From an uncultured Treponema sp. (lineage in GTDB: Bacteria > Spirochaetota > Spirochaetia > Treponematales > Treponemataceae), in contig CAMVDX010000008.1 of NCBI GenBank assembly GCA_947166355.1, positions 33,773 through 97,772 on the forward strand: a stretch of 64,000 nucleotides of DNA, read 5' to 3'. Every line of letters starts with the position of its first letter. Position 1 is the stretch's first letter. The notes beneath the pieces are model-generated. The model saw only the letters and a program-made list of their open reading frames with translations. It did not search any database and was not told the origin of the DNA. Positions 43,703-53,250 of the stretch are shown here, in pieces. The position numbers were made by a program, and so were the translations under genes.

Positions 43703-44338
43703 TTATTTCATCGTTGTGATTCCTGCAGAATAGAATTGCGTAAGTTTAATTATATAATCCTTAGCGTCTTCAAAAGGCATTTCTTTGATAAAAGGAATAA
43801 AAAGATTCTGGTAAAAAGAATAAGTGATGCTTTCGAAAAAGAGCCTGCGTGAAGAGTCACTGATACCCCAGTTCTTAAGTAAATCAGAGGAAAGATTTTT
43901 CTGATTGTTGAGGACGCGGGGCAGGTGAGCCTGCAGATAATCAAGATCCAGCTGGGCAAGCTTTTCTGTAAAATTTTCAAAGCGGCTTCCTTTTGCACAG
44001 GTAAGCAGAAGCTGGAATTGTTTTTTGTGCTTATAGGCAAAGTCCAGATATTTTATGTAATACTCTTCCGGCTTTTCGGGAAGGTGGCCTTTTTCTGCGT
44101 TTTCCCAGTAAATTATTTTGTCATTTTTGAAGAGCTCCATAAAATCTGAATATGCTGGATTTATTACCGCTTCGAAGAGGGCTTCTTTATTTTCGAAGCG
44201 GGTATAAATGGCACGCGGAGAAGTCTGGGCTTTTTGGGCGATTGTGCGGACGGAAGAGTTTTCGAAGCCGTTTTTTAAGAATTCCTGACCTGCTGCTTCT
44301 ATAAGTCTTTTTGAAACTCCAATAATTCTTTGTGGCAT
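43703..44338 (-). CDS. TetR-family regulator beside ABC pair 2
   Basis: A 211-residue regulator. The helix-turn-helix is SVRTIAQKAQTSPRAIYTRFENKEALFEA (about 26-54), followed by a helical ligand domain. It is the last gene on the minus strand after the ECF and ABC genes, separated by a 187-base region with a palindromic repeat. Because the GTTAGT boxes are beside its 3' end and at the head of the ECF operon, it is the best candidate for the regulator that binds them. Ligand unknown. Confidence 0.8.
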   Translation of the reverse strand: MPQRIIGVSKRLIEAAGQEFLKNGFENSSVRTIAQKAQTSPRAIYTRFENKEALFEAVINPAYSDFMELFKNDKIIYWENAEKGHLPEKPEEYYIKYLDFAYKHKKQFQLLLTCAKGSRFENFTEKLAQLDLDYLQAHLPRVLNNQKNLSSDLLKNWGISDSSRRLFFESITYSFYQNLFIPFIKEMPFEDAKDYIIKLTQFYSAGITTMK

Positions 44339-44352
44339 GTTTTCTCCTATTA

Positions 44353-44500
44353 GAGGAGGGGGAGGTCTCCCCCTGCGCGCCCACTTCGTTGGTCGCTACC
44401 CTCTCCCCTAGGGGCTTACGCAGCCCCTAAAACCCTGCGATAATTTTACCGAGATTTCAGTTATTTCCCGCTAGTTTTCGAAGAAAACTAGATAGTGAAC
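44353..44500. repeat. Interspersed palindromic repeats (family 3, inverted copy, plus hairpin)
   Basis: 44353-44440 is a family 3 element in reverse (AGGGGGAGGTCTCCCCCT, CCTAGGGGCTTACGCAGCCCC). Next to it CTAGTTTTCGAAGAAAACTAG (44470-44490) forms a perfect hairpin, and GTGAACGAAGTGAACG follows. Together they fill most of the gap between the TetR and ABC genes. Confidence 0.65.
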
Positions 44501-44525
44501 GAAGTGAACGTATAACGCGCCCGGC

Positions 44526-46244
44526 TTACTCACTCTGCAATGTATATAACTTCTTGTACACTTCGCAGTTTTTCATCAGTTCTTCGTGAGCGCCGTTGCC
44601 GACAACTTTTCCTTCATCCAGCACAATAATTCTGTCGCAATTTACGATTGAACGCAAGCGGTGCGCAATCATCAAAACCGTACGACCGTTAGTTAGTTTT
44701 TCAATTGCATTCTGAATCTTTGTTTCAGTTTCAGGATCAATTGAAGCAGTACTTTCGTCTAATAATACAATAGGCGCATCTTTAAGCAAGGCTCTTGCAA
44801 TCGAAAGCCTCTGACGTTCACCACCACTCAAGGTGTGTCCGTTTTCACCAAGAATCGTATCAATTCCGTCCGGCAGTTTTTCGATAAATGGCATACACTG
44901 AGCCATTTCAGCTGCCTTCAAAACTTCCTCGCGGCTGGCATTTTTGTTTCCAATCAGAATGTTGTTGTAAATTGTATCATTAAAAAGTGTTACATCCTGG
45001 AAGACAATTGAAAAAAGCTTAAAGAGATTTTCCGGTGCGACATTTTTTATATTCTGACCGCCTGCTAAAATCTCGCCTGAATCATTATCCCAGAAGCGGG
45101 CTGCAAGACGGCAGATTGTAGATTTACCACTTCCCGAAGCACCAACAAGAGCTGTGTATTCTCCCTGCTTTGCAGTAAAAGAAACATTCTGAAGAACCGG
45201 CTTATCATTTTTATTATAAGCAAAACTTACATTCTTGAACTCGATATCATAATTCTTTGCTTCGATATCAGCCGAGCCAGTCTGCTCCGGATAGTCTCTG
45301 ATATTTTTAATTCTTCTGGAAGCAACTTTAGAAGCAATTACCGCTCCAAGATGCTCGCAGGTATAAGAAAGGGGCTCGTATACCCAGACAGAAAAAAGCA
45401 TGAACACAATATAAACTGCAGCTGTAATTTCACCCGTGACAAGCAGGCGGGCACCTACAATCGCAACTACTCCAATTCCCATTCTGAGCATGTTGTAAGC
45501 AGTAGAAACTCCCATGCCGGAAAGAAACTCAAAGAGAACAAGGTTTGGAACAAGCTTCTTCATCTTCTTTTCAAGCCCCTTCTGATATTTTACGATGTTT
45601 CCCGAAGCCTTAAGAACCTTGATATTTTCCAGATATTCCTGAATGCCGTCTGTAATGGCAAGCTTCATGTTTCGGTTTTTCATATGAGTTTTACCGGAAA
45701 TCGGATCACAGAGAGCCATTGCAATAGCAGCCAGAGGAAGTACAGAAAACAAGGCCAGAGTCATCTTGACATTTACAAAAAAGAGGGCAATAACCGTTAC
45801 CGCGATTCCAATAAAGCCGCCGATAAATTCTGTAAGCTGATTTGCAAGAACGCCTTCGATAATTCCAATATCATCCATGATTGTAGAAGTGAGGTCACTC
45901 AAATCATGCTTGGAAAGAAAGCTTTCCGGCAGGCGGCGAAGCTTGTCGGCCACTCCCATTCTTAAAGAGAGGTTTTCTTTTGATGCACTCAAATATTTTT
46001 CCTTATACATTTTTTTGTAGGCAAAATACAATGCAAGAACAAGAAGTGTGCCGATTCCAAAAATTACAAGATAAGAAAAATCAATTTTATTTCCACTGGT
46101 GCCGGCCGCAAACATTTTGCTGATTGTCTGATAAATCAAAATTAATGGCAGCATCGCCACAATCTGAAAAATTGCAAGCCAGACTGAAGATTTATAAATT
46201 GCGCGTCGGCCGTTTTTTGTAAGAGTTTTTAATATACTAAGCAT
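44526..46244 (-). CDS. ABC transporter, fused permease/ATPase, pair 2 subunit B
   Basis: A 572-residue half-transporter with six helices (about 15-300) and an ATPase (about 325-560): Walker A GASGSGKST, signature LSGGERQR, STASIDPETE after Walker B, and AHRL. It overlaps the upstream partner gene by eight bases (46237-46244), so translation is coupled. It corresponds to subunit 2 of pair 1. It is likely to be co-transcribed with the upstream ECF genes, which suggests a joint import or detoxification pathway for one nutrient or cofactor. Confidence 0.85.
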   Translation of the reverse strand: MLSILKTLTKNGRRAIYKSSVWLAIFQIVAMLPLILIYQTISKMFAAGTSGNKIDFSYLVIFGIGTLLVLALYFAYKKMYKEKYLSASKENLSLRMGVADKLRRLPESFLSKHDLSDLTSTIMDDIGIIEGVLANQLTEFIGGFIGIAVTVIALFFVNVKMTLALFSVLPLAAIAMALCDPISGKTHMKNRNMKLAITDGIQEYLENIKVLKASGNIVKYQKGLEKKMKKLVPNLVLFEFLSGMGVSTAYNMLRMGIGVVAIVGARLLVTGEITAAVYIVFMLFSVWVYEPLSYTCEHLGAVIASKVASRRIKNIRDYPEQTGSADIEAKNYDIEFKNVSFAYNKNDKPVLQNVSFTAKQGEYTALVGASGSGKSTICRLAARFWDNDSGEILAGGQNIKNVAPENLFKLFSIVFQDVTLFNDTIYNNILIGNKNASREEVLKAAEMAQCMPFIEKLPDGIDTILGENGHTLSGGERQRLSIARALLKDAPIVLLDESTASIDPETETKIQNAIEKLTNGRTVLMIAHRLRSIVNCDRIIVLDEGKVVGNGAHEELMKNCEVYKKLYTLQSE

Positions 46245-48033
46245 GAACTTCCTCCTTTTTCTCTTTTCCGATTTTCCAGCTGACTGCCTTCGAATATTCG
46301 CTGACCATGTTTTTATATTTTCCCTTCAGCTTCATAAGGCTGTCGTGATTTCCTTCTTCAATAATCTTGCCGTTTTCAATTACGCAGATTTTGTCTGCAT
46401 TGCGGACGGTAGACATTCTGTGGGCAATCATAATAACGGTTTTGTTTTTCAAAAGCTCTTCAAAGGATTTTCGAATCAGATATTCATTTTCGGCATCTGC
46501 AAAGGCTGTTGCTTCATCAAGAATGATTGCAGGAGAATCCTTGAGAATGGCACGGGCAATCGCAATTCGTTGAATTTCGCCGCCCGAAAGATAAACACCC
46601 TTTGAGCCGAACATGGTATCAATTCCATCGGGAAGCTTTTCAAGAATGTCATCGCACTGGGCCAGGTGCAGGGCACGTAAAATTTCGTCGCGGCTGGCTT
46701 CCGGTTTATACAGGGCAACATTATCTGCAATGCTCATTTTTAAAAGACTGTTTTCCTGGAATACAATGCTGATATAATCATTCAAATCTTTTTCGCTGAT
46801 ATCCTTAATGTTTACTCCGCCTAACAGAACCTGTCCTTGAGTGATATCACGCAGTCGGGCTGCCAGAGAAGCAATAGTACTTTTTCCCCCGCCGGACATT
46901 CCAACAAGAGCCGTAGTTTTTCCTTCAGGAATCTCAAGGTTAATTCCATCAAGTGCCAGAGGAAGATTTTCTGCATAGCGGAAGCTTACATCCTTAAAAT
47001 TAAAAGTGAAGTTTGCAGGCTTTGCATTTCCCCTGTATTCCATTGGCTTTTCATCTAAAATCTTTTTAAGACTTTCCATGGCTTCATCAACAATAATCGA
47101 TTCAGAAGAGTTTCCCATAATGCGCTTGAGAATCGTAACTTCCATAGGAATAATCGAAGCAAAGAAAACAAAAGAGCAGATGAGATTCATTGTGTTTCCG
47201 CCCTTGTTGAAAAGAAAAAGAGCCGTTGGAACCAGAGCATAAAAGACACTGTTTATGGCAGTGTTGTAGAGACTGTCAGCGGTCATCATAGAAATTGCAA
47301 ATTTGTAAACATAATCACAAAAGCCGTTGACCGCATTTTTGTAGCGGGAAAAAGAATCAGCTGTCTGACCAAAGGTTTTCATAACCGGGATTCCTCGAAC
47401 ATATTCAACTGCCGCGTTGGACATATCCTTGGAAGCCTGCTGATATTTATGAACAAACTCGCCGCCGTTTCCCATCATAATTGCCATCAAAAGCACAAAG
47501 CCTATGATTACCGGAATAAGGCAGGCAACAGAAAGCAGAACGCTGTAACGGAACATAAAAACGACAAAGGCAATTGGCAGAACAATGGACATTGTGGTGT
47601 TTGGAATCTGATGGGCCATCATGGTTTCAGTTGCATCTGTATTTTTTTCAATCAGCTTACGAAGACTTCCGCTTGGGTTAGAATCATGAAAGCCGCCCGG
47701 CAAAGTACCGATATGATTTATCATCTTCCGCTTAAGACGCATTACCGTGTTAAAGGCTGTGATGTGAGAAAAAAGCAGGGAAATGCCGTAAAGACCATAG
47801 GCGGCACATACGGCAAAAACAATGCCTTTGCCATATTCAGCAAGCAGGCTTGCGTTCACCGATTTTATATTTCCTGAATTCAGAACAAGCTCTTGGGCAA
47901 TTTTGTAAACGTAGGTATAAGCATAAATATTTTCCACAGCAGAAAAGGCTGCAAAAATAATGCTGAATACCATTGTGATTTTGAATGGCCCCATTGAACG
48001 AATCAAAAAGGGCATGTTGGATTTTTGTTTCAT
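46237..48033 (-). CDS. ABC transporter, fused permease/ATPase, pair 2 subunit A
   Basis: A 598-residue half-transporter with Walker A GMSGGGKST, signature LSGGEIQR, ATAFADAENE after Walker B and AHRMS. The ADAENE feature and overall layout match subunit 1 of pair 1 (26687-28459) and YbtP/IrtA-like proteins of siderophore import systems. The start at 48033 is preceded by AAGGAGATTACAAA. In this window both ABC pairs share this heterodimer type and both have a TetR gene nearby. The substrate is unknown; a metallophore or tetrapyrrole would suit the neighbouring ECF modules. Confidence 0.85.
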   Translation of the reverse strand: MKQKSNMPFLIRSMGPFKITMVFSIIFAAFSAVENIYAYTYVYKIAQELVLNSGNIKSVNASLLAEYGKGIVFAVCAAYGLYGISLLFSHITAFNTVMRLKRKMINHIGTLPGGFHDSNPSGSLRKLIEKNTDATETMMAHQIPNTTMSIVLPIAFVVFMFRYSVLLSVACLIPVIIGFVLLMAIMMGNGGEFVHKYQQASKDMSNAAVEYVRGIPVMKTFGQTADSFSRYKNAVNGFCDYVYKFAISMMTADSLYNTAINSVFYALVPTALFLFNKGGNTMNLICSFVFFASIIPMEVTILKRIMGNSSESIIVDEAMESLKKILDEKPMEYRGNAKPANFTFNFKDVSFRYAENLPLALDGINLEIPEGKTTALVGMSGGGKSTIASLAARLRDITQGQVLLGGVNIKDISEKDLNDYISIVFQENSLLKMSIADNVALYKPEASRDEILRALHLAQCDDILEKLPDGIDTMFGSKGVYLSGGEIQRIAIARAILKDSPAIILDEATAFADAENEYLIRKSFEELLKNKTVIMIAHRMSTVRNADKICVIENGKIIEEGNHDSLMKLKGKYKNMVSEYSKAVSWKIGKEKKEEVHA

Positions 48034-48053
48034 TTTGTAATCTCCTTATTCAA

Positions 48054-48090
48054 GGTGGTTTCGATACGGCCTTCGGCCTACTCAACCACC
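48054..48090. repeat. Family 2 palindromic repeat
   Basis: GGTGGTTTCGATACG...CTACTCAACCACC, a hairpin between the ABC and ECF genes. A closely related element occurs at 51655-51691 inside a gene. The rest of 48034-48263 holds further small hairpins (GCCTGATACTTTCGTACCAGGC at 48129; GCCGCCAGCGGC at 48252) and no gene. Confidence 0.75.
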
Positions 48091-48263
48091 GGGTTTTTGA
48101 AACAGTGTTTCAATGTGCTCTTTGAAAAGCCTGATACTTTCGTACCAGGCAAAATTCAAGGAGGTATATTATGTATTTGGTTCTACTTTTAGGTAGGTAA
48201 AGCTAAAAATTGCTTTCGCAATTTTCTTAACGCTTTGCTATTTATCACCGGCCGCCAGCGGCC

Positions 48264-48848
48264 TTACTCATCTTTAAAATGCTTTCTTAAAATCAGCCAG
48301 CCGAGGAATACTCCTGCAAAGGCCAGGGCAAAAACAATCAGGGTAGAAACAACTCCCATAAAGCCGGAAGTAAAGCGAATCATCTGATCCATAGCCTCTG
48401 GTGTCTGGCCGCGGCCAATCCATTCGGCTTTGTAACTTTCCAGGAAGAACCAGCTTGGAACCATTGTTCCCCAGGCCTGTCCCACATGGAAAATTCCTGA
48501 AGCAATAGCAACCTTCCATACTGCAGGCTTTTCTTCGCGGGAAGCAATGAGGTCTGCAATGATTGCTCCTACCATTGAAGTTATGAACCATGGAAGATAT
48601 CCGGCTCCCATGATTGAGAAAATCAACATACAGATTGCCTGCATGATTGTAAACTGGAAAAATTTACCAATCTTGCGGGTTACAAAAAACATTACAGCTC
48701 CGGTTAGAAATCCGCAAATTCCAGGACTTATTGCATGTCCGAATTGTCCAAGTACCATGGTGATACAGCTGGCAAGCATGTAGAAAACCATATACAATGC
48801 CGTCAATAAGGCGGTCATTACTACATCTTTGATTTTGAGTTTACGCAT
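48264..48848 (-). CDS. MptD/Trep_Strep family ECF substrate-binding (S) component 2
   Basis: A 194-residue integral membrane protein with six helices, starting MRKLKIKDVVMTALLTALYMVFYML, which is typical of the Trep_Strep/MptD family. In energy-coupling-factor transporters this component binds the substrate. It overlaps the ATPase gene upstream by eight bases. The paralogue at 53403 is the S component of the first module. Substrate unknown; vitamins, tetrapyrroles or metals are handled by related ECF systems. Confidence 0.8.
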   Translation of the reverse strand: MRKLKIKDVVMTALLTALYMVFYMLASCITMVLGQFGHAISPGICGFLTGAVMFFVTRKIGKFFQFTIMQAICMLIFSIMGAGYLPWFITSMVGAIIADLIASREEKPAVWKVAIASGIFHVGQAWGTMVPSWFFLESYKAEWIGRGQTPEAMDQMIRFTSGFMGVVSTLIVFALAFAGVFLGWLILRKHFKDE

Positions 48849-50298
48849 AGTTACGCTCCTTTTGCATCAGGTCAGCACCCGCTGAATCCTTTTGCATTTT
48901 ATTAAATATTTCATTCAGCCCCCCGAGAGTCTGGGAAGATAAAATAAAATCCTTTTCAATTTTTCCGTCATTAAGAAAGACAATTCTGTCTGCAACATGG
49001 CGGATAAATTCATAGTCATGGGAGATCACAAGAACTCCCGCATTTCGACGAAGTCTTATAACCTCTTTTGAAACCTTCTGCATGGAAGCAACATCAAGCC
49101 CGCTGGTAGGCTCATCAAAAATAATCAGATGGCGGTCACAGAGCATTGCCATACCAATCTGAAGACGCTGTTTTTGCCCGCCACTTAATTCGAATGGATG
49201 AGCGTCTTTGTATTCAGCGAGCCCAAGATATTCAAGAGTTTCATTTATTTTTGCAGAATCTTTCCTAACTAACGATAGTTCGTTTTCTGCAGAAGTGCCA
49301 AAAAGCTGATAATCAGGATCCTGCATAATGAAAAAAGGAAGAGCTTTTGTCTTTACAGAGCCTGAATCTGGCTTAATACTTTTACACAAAAGCTTTGCAA
49401 GAGTTGTCTTTCCGGCTCCGTTGTTTCCTACAAGAACTGTTACTTCACCTTTTTTAAGCAGAAGGTTTACATCCTTCAAAATATTTTTCCACTCTGCATT
49501 TTCTATGCTTGCGCAAACTGATTTTTCTGAATCTGGGAGTTTTTCAACAAAAGGTACATCAAGAGAAAAAATATCAAAACTTCGGGTATCATAGCCGCTT
49601 TTTTTGAAGGCCTCTTCGCTGTCGTAAATATTAAGCTTTCCTTTATCCATAAAGAAAACACGGTCAATAATTCCGTTCAGATAGTAAAAACGGTGGTCTG
49701 CAACTATTACTGAAATTCCGCGATCTTTCAGCCAGCTGATAATCTGCCCGAGCTTCATTGCATTTCCATAATCAAGATTTGCAGAAGGTTCATCAAAAAG
49801 AACAACCTCTTGATCCATCGTGAGGGCAGAGGCAAGAGCAACCATCTGTCGTTCACCGCTGGAAAGCAGGAAGATATTTTTATCCATCAACTTTTCAAGG
49901 CCAAAGGTTTTTACAAGGTCGCTGAGCTTTTGCTGCATCTGCTCTTTTGAATAGCCGTAATTTTCCATAGGGAAAACAAGCTCGCTTGTAGTATTGTCTG
50001 TGAAAAACTGCGAGCGGGGATTCTGAAATACAGAACCAATCTCGCGATTAAGCTCGTGCATTTTAAGTGTGCTGTAGTCTTTATCATTTATAAAAAGTTC
50101 TCCAGACAGATTGCCTTCTGTAATTGCAGGAATCAGCCCGTTCAAGCATCTGAGCAGGGTTGATTTTCCGCAGCCACTGTTTCCGGTAAGCAGAATCACT
50201 TCGCCTTTGTTGATTTCAAAATTTATATCATGAATTCCTTCGCTGGAATCTTTATATTCAAAAGAAAGCTTTTCTGCTTTCATTATTTTTTGTACCAT
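48841..50298 (-). CDS. ECF transporter ATPase, two fused ABC domains (module 2)
   Basis: A 485-residue protein with two ATPase domains (about 1-225 and 255-470). Domain 1 has Walker A GNSGCGKST and a variant signature LSSGERQM; domain 2 has GNNGAGKTT and LSGGQKQR. It corresponds to EcfA1-EcfA2 fused in one chain, driving the EcfT/S membrane pair. The start codon 50298 overlaps the end of the ecfT gene and is preceded by GGAGG. The linker between the domains is shorter than in the paralogue at 50961-52511, and there is no extra insertion near the N terminus. Confidence 0.9.
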   Translation of the reverse strand: MVQKIMKAEKLSFEYKDSSEGIHDINFEINKGEVILLTGNSGCGKSTLLRCLNGLIPAITEGNLSGELFINDKDYSTLKMHELNREIGSVFQNPRSQFFTDNTTSELVFPMENYGYSKEQMQQKLSDLVKTFGLEKLMDKNIFLLSSGERQMVALASALTMDQEVVLFDEPSANLDYGNAMKLGQIISWLKDRGISVIVADHRFYYLNGIIDRVFFMDKGKLNIYDSEEAFKKSGYDTRSFDIFSLDVPFVEKLPDSEKSVCASIENAEWKNILKDVNLLLKKGEVTVLVGNNGAGKTTLAKLLCKSIKPDSGSVKTKALPFFIMQDPDYQLFGTSAENELSLVRKDSAKINETLEYLGLAEYKDAHPFELSGGQKQRLQIGMAMLCDRHLIIFDEPTSGLDVASMQKVSKEVIRLRRNAGVLVISHDYEFIRHVADRIVFLNDGKIEKDFILSSQTLGGLNEIFNKMQKDSAGADLMQKERNYA

Positions 50299-50960
50299 AC
50301 AAAACCTCCGATGAGTCCTGCAATAAAGAGGACAAGAATCAAAGCATCAGTAAATCTGAATTTCTGTTCAAAGTAGGAAGTGCGTTTTATAGGTGCATCA
50401 ATTCCTTTAACTAGGCCTGCAGCCGTTACCTCTTCTGAAAGAGCGGCACAGCGGAAAAGCTGGGGAACTACAAAATACTGAAAGCTTTTTACAGGCCGAC
50501 GCAATGTAAAGGGAATGCCGCGCAGTCTCATTGACTCACGGATATATTTGAACTCTCGGGCAAAGGTTGGAATATATTTCAGAGTGATTGTGACTGCTAC
50601 AACCAGTGTTCGAGGGATGCGCATTGTTTCGAGGGAAGAAAGCAGCTCTGCAGATGAATATTTTTTCATCAGTGCAAATACCAGACCAAAACATGGAACT
50701 GACTGCTGCAGTACTACAAGAAAAAGTGCAAAGGATTCTATCGGATGAAAAATACTGCTAAGCATTATGATTCCTTCCATCCCTGCATACACAAGGGCAG
50801 TTATCAGAAAGATTTTATAACAGCCCATTGCAAGCAGAAGAACCGTTGCAAAAATTACAAGATAGATTTTTAAGAAGCTGCCATTCAAAAAGATATACAT
50901 TGAAGGAGCGAGAATATTTATAACGATAAGGACAATCGGATTTAGTTTTAGCTTGGGCAT
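50283..50960 (-). CDS. ECF transporter transmembrane component EcfT (module 2)
   Basis: A 225-residue membrane protein with about six helices (15-125 and the C terminus). The two coupling segments are recognisable: LRGIPFTLRRPV and LRSLET-type Ala/Arg-rich helices near AAGLVKGIDAP, the AxxRG-like motifs through which EcfT contacts the ATPases. It lies between two fused ATPase genes with its start directly behind the stop of the first (TAAATG). It is a paralogue of the protein encoded at 52512. Confidence 0.8.
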   Translation of the reverse strand: MPKLKLNPIVLIVINILAPSMYIFLNGSFLKIYLVIFATVLLLAMGCYKIFLITALVYAGMEGIIMLSSIFHPIESFALFLVVLQQSVPCFGLVFALMKKYSSAELLSSLETMRIPRTLVVAVTITLKYIPTFAREFKYIRESMRLRGIPFTLRRPVKSFQYFVVPQLFRCAALSEEVTAAGLVKGIDAPIKRTSYFEQKFRFTDALILVLFIAGLIGGFVWYKK

Positions 50961-52511
50961 TTATGTCTCCTGTGTAAAGTTGCTTGCGACTGGTGCTTTA
51001 TTAAAATCACGCAGGCAGATTTCACAGTCGCAGCATTCTTTTATGAGCTCACGGTCGTGGGTAACTACGATTACTGTTTTGCCCTGAGTTTTGAGGTTGC
51101 GAAGAATTTGGCCGATTTGCAGCATGTGGGTGTAGTCCAGTCCGCTGGTTGGTTCGTCAAAGAGCATGATGTCGCGGCCGCTTGCTATGGCAGAGGCAAC
51201 TGCCACGCGCTGCTTCTGTCCGCCGGAAAGTGACTGCGGATGGCGGTCTGCAAAAGCTTCCAAATCCAGAGTGGCGAGAATGCGGCGGGCTTCTTCTTCG
51301 TTTTCTTCTGCCTGGCTGATGAGAACTTCGTCCAGTACACTTTCTGTAAAGAGCTGATGATTTACATCCTGCATTACAAGGAAGATGAGTTTCTGGCGCT
51401 GTCGGCGATTGTAAGTTTTACCCTTGTAGAGTAGGGTGCCTTTTGAACGGCGGCCGAGGCCACACAGGCAGTTGAGCAGGGTAGTTTTTCCGTCTCCGTT
51501 GTTGCCTGTTATAGCTGTAATTTTGCCAACAGGAATCTGCATTTGAGGGATATTGAGGGCCAGGTAACCGTTCTTGTATTTGTAGGTGAAGTTTCTAATT
51601 TCTAACGGTGGTTGAGCCTGTCGAAACCACCTGTTATCCTGGTTAGAAGACAATGGTGGTTTCGATACGTCCTGCGGACTACTCAACCACCGGTTTGTTC
51701 TCAGTCCCAGAGAGTGTAATTCTTCTTCACTGATTTTATCCATCTGTGCCCGTGAAAGTTCACGAACAATCTGTCCCTCTTTTAAAACTACCGTTCGGTC
51801 GGCAAGGTCCCACAAATATGAAATGCGGTGTTCTGCAACAATGATTGTTTTACCCTCGTTTTTCCATTTTTTTAGAAGTCCGGCTAATTCGTCTATCGTG
51901 CGTAAATCAAGATTTGCACTTGGTTCATCAAGAAGAATTATTTTATTTCCCGTAACTGCAACAGAAGCGCAGGCAATTTTCTGTTTCTGACCGCCGCTTA
52001 AATCAAAAAGGCTGCGGTTCATCAAGGGCTCAAGATGAAGCTCTGAAACGGTTTTATCAATCCGGCGTATAATCTCGCTTTCTGCCATTCCCTGATTTTC
52101 ACAGGCAAAGGCAAGCTCGCTAGTCGTATCTACATTAAAAAACTGAGAACGAGGATTCTGGAAAACGGTGCTGACACTTTTTGCGGTGTCATAAAGTTCT
52201 GCGTGACTAACATCAAAGCTGTCTACAGTAACTGAACCTTCAAGACTGCCTTCAAAAAAGTTTGGAATAAGGCCGTTTATGAGTCGGAGGATTGTAGTTT
52301 TTCCACAGCCGGAGCCGCCGGTCAGTAAAACAAATTCACCTTCATTTATTTTTATATTTATATTTTTCAGACTGCCATTTGAAACGGTCTCTCCAATTCC
52401 ACCGGCTGGTCGGTCGCTTTGCGACCTTACCGAGTTTTCTTTCGAAAACTCGCAATTACTTTCTTCAGCAATTGTATTGTAGTTAAAATAAATATTTTTT
52501 AATTCAATCAT
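50961..52511 (-). CDS. ECF transporter ATPase, two fused ABC domains, with in-frame repeat insertions (module 1)
   Basis: A 516-residue protein. Domain 1 has Walker A GGSGCGKTT and LSGGQKQK, and domain 2 has GNNGDGKTT and LSGGQKQR. Compared with the paralogue at 48841 it carries two extra stretches: about residues 16-42 (ESNCEFSKENSVRSQSDR) and about 272-303 (RWLSSPQDVSKPPL), both encoded by palindromic repeats. The first lies before the P-loop strand, the second in the linker, so both are in surface positions that an ATPase could tolerate. The remaining motifs are intact, so it is probably functional. Module 1 and 2 genes alternate on the minus strand. Confidence 0.85.
   Translation of the reverse strand: MIELKNIYFNYNTIAEESNCEFSKENSVRSQSDRPAGGIGETVSNGSLKNINIKINEGEFVLLTGGSGCGKTTILRLINGLIPNFFEGSLEGSVTVDSFDVSHAELYDTAKSVSTVFQNPRSQFFNVDTTSELAFACENQGMAESEIIRRIDKTVSELHLEPLMNRSLFDLSGGQKQKIACASVAVTGNKIILLDEPSANLDLRTIDELAGLLKKWKNEGKTIIVAEHRISYLWDLADRTVVLKEGQIVRELSRAQMDKISEEELHSLGLRTNRWLSSPQDVSKPPLSSNQDNRWFRQAQPPLEIRNFTYKYKNGYLALNIPQMQIPVGKITAITGNNGDGKTTLLNCLCGLGRRSKGTLLYKGKTYNRRQRQKLIFLVMQDVNHQLFTESVLDEVLISQAEENEEEARRILATLDLEAFADRHPQSLSGGQKQRVAVASAIASGRDIMLFDEPTSGLDYTHMLQIGQILRNLKTQGKTVIVVTHDRELIKECCDCEICLRDFNKAPVASNFTQET
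51607..51691. repeat. Two family 2 palindromes inside the EcfA coding region
   Basis: GGTGGTTGAGCCTGTCGAAACCACC (51607-51631) and, 23 bases on, GGTGGTTTCGATACG...CTACTCAACCACC (51655-51691) are two inverted-repeat elements of the family seen at 48054. Read on the minus strand they encode part of the interdomain linker without a stop codon. Confidence 0.8.
52410..52451. repeat. Palindromic element inside the EcfA N terminus
   Basis: GGTCGCTTTGCGACC (52410-52424) and GAGTTTTCTTTCGAAAACTC (52432-52451) form two adjacent hairpins within codons for residues about 20-34. The paralogous gene lacks them. A hairpin of similar build lies outside genes at 44470. Confidence 0.65.
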
Positions 52512-53237
52512 TTAAATCACCTTACAGGCACGAAGAATCACAAATAAAAGTCCGCCACCAAGACAGAAAAAAGTCATAATATCACACCAGCCAAAACCAA
52601 TTTTACAGATGTTTGTTCTCTTTTCAGGCCCTCCAAGTCCGCGGGTAAGCGAAGCTGCGCTCAGCTCCTGACCAATTTTTACAGAGCAGGTCATCATTGG
52701 AATCAGGCGGTATTCAATCATCTTAAGGGCTTTTTTTCCGCCAAATTTAATATCCCGCATAGTCATTGCCTTGTTTATGCTGCCAGCCTCTTCCACAACT
52801 GTCGGGAAAAAGCGGAACATAACAGCAAGCGGAATTGTGATTTTCTGACTGATATGCAAGCGTTCCATGGCAGCTATGAATTCGCTGACGGTGGTTGTAG
52901 AAACAACATACATCCCTGTCATGATTCCCGGCATAAAACGAAGAACAATTCCCGTCATAGCAAGAATCAGAAAGTTTAAAAGACCTTTACAATGTGGCAT
53001 GACCAGCATGGAAAAAGCATAAGCTAATGAATAAAAGATTATTGAAAACAGAACCGGCTTCCATTTGCCACAGGCAAGCAGCAGCAGAAGTGGAAGGTAA
53101 TTTAATGCCACACGGAATTCCCCTGCGGAATCTCCACCTGCATTGCCAAGAACAAAAACTGAGACAAAGGCAAGGAGAATAAGTTTTGTTCTTGGATCCA
53201 ATAGTGATTTTTTATCTGATGATTTTAGGATTTCCAT
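52512..53237 (-). CDS. ECF transporter transmembrane component EcfT (module 1)
   Basis: A 241-residue protein with six predicted helices. It starts MEILKSSDKKSLLDPRTKLILLAFVSVFVLG, a typical EcfT opening (DPRxKL). The coupling helices are near TMRDIKFGGKKALKMIEYRL and LSAASLTRGLGGPEKR. It ends one base before the ATPase gene starts. It and the paralogue at 50283 imply two ECF complexes with separate ATPases. Confidence 0.85.
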   Translation of the reverse strand: MEILKSSDKKSLLDPRTKLILLAFVSVFVLGNAGGDSAGEFRVALNYLPLLLLLACGKWKPVLFSIIFYSLAYAFSMLVMPHCKGLLNFLILAMTGIVLRFMPGIMTGMYVVSTTTVSEFIAAMERLHISQKITIPLAVMFRFFPTVVEEAGSINKAMTMRDIKFGGKKALKMIEYRLIPMMTCSVKIGQELSAASLTRGLGGPEKRTNICKIGFGWCDIMTFFCLGGGLLFVILRACKVI

Positions 53238-53250
53238 AATAGTTAAAAAA

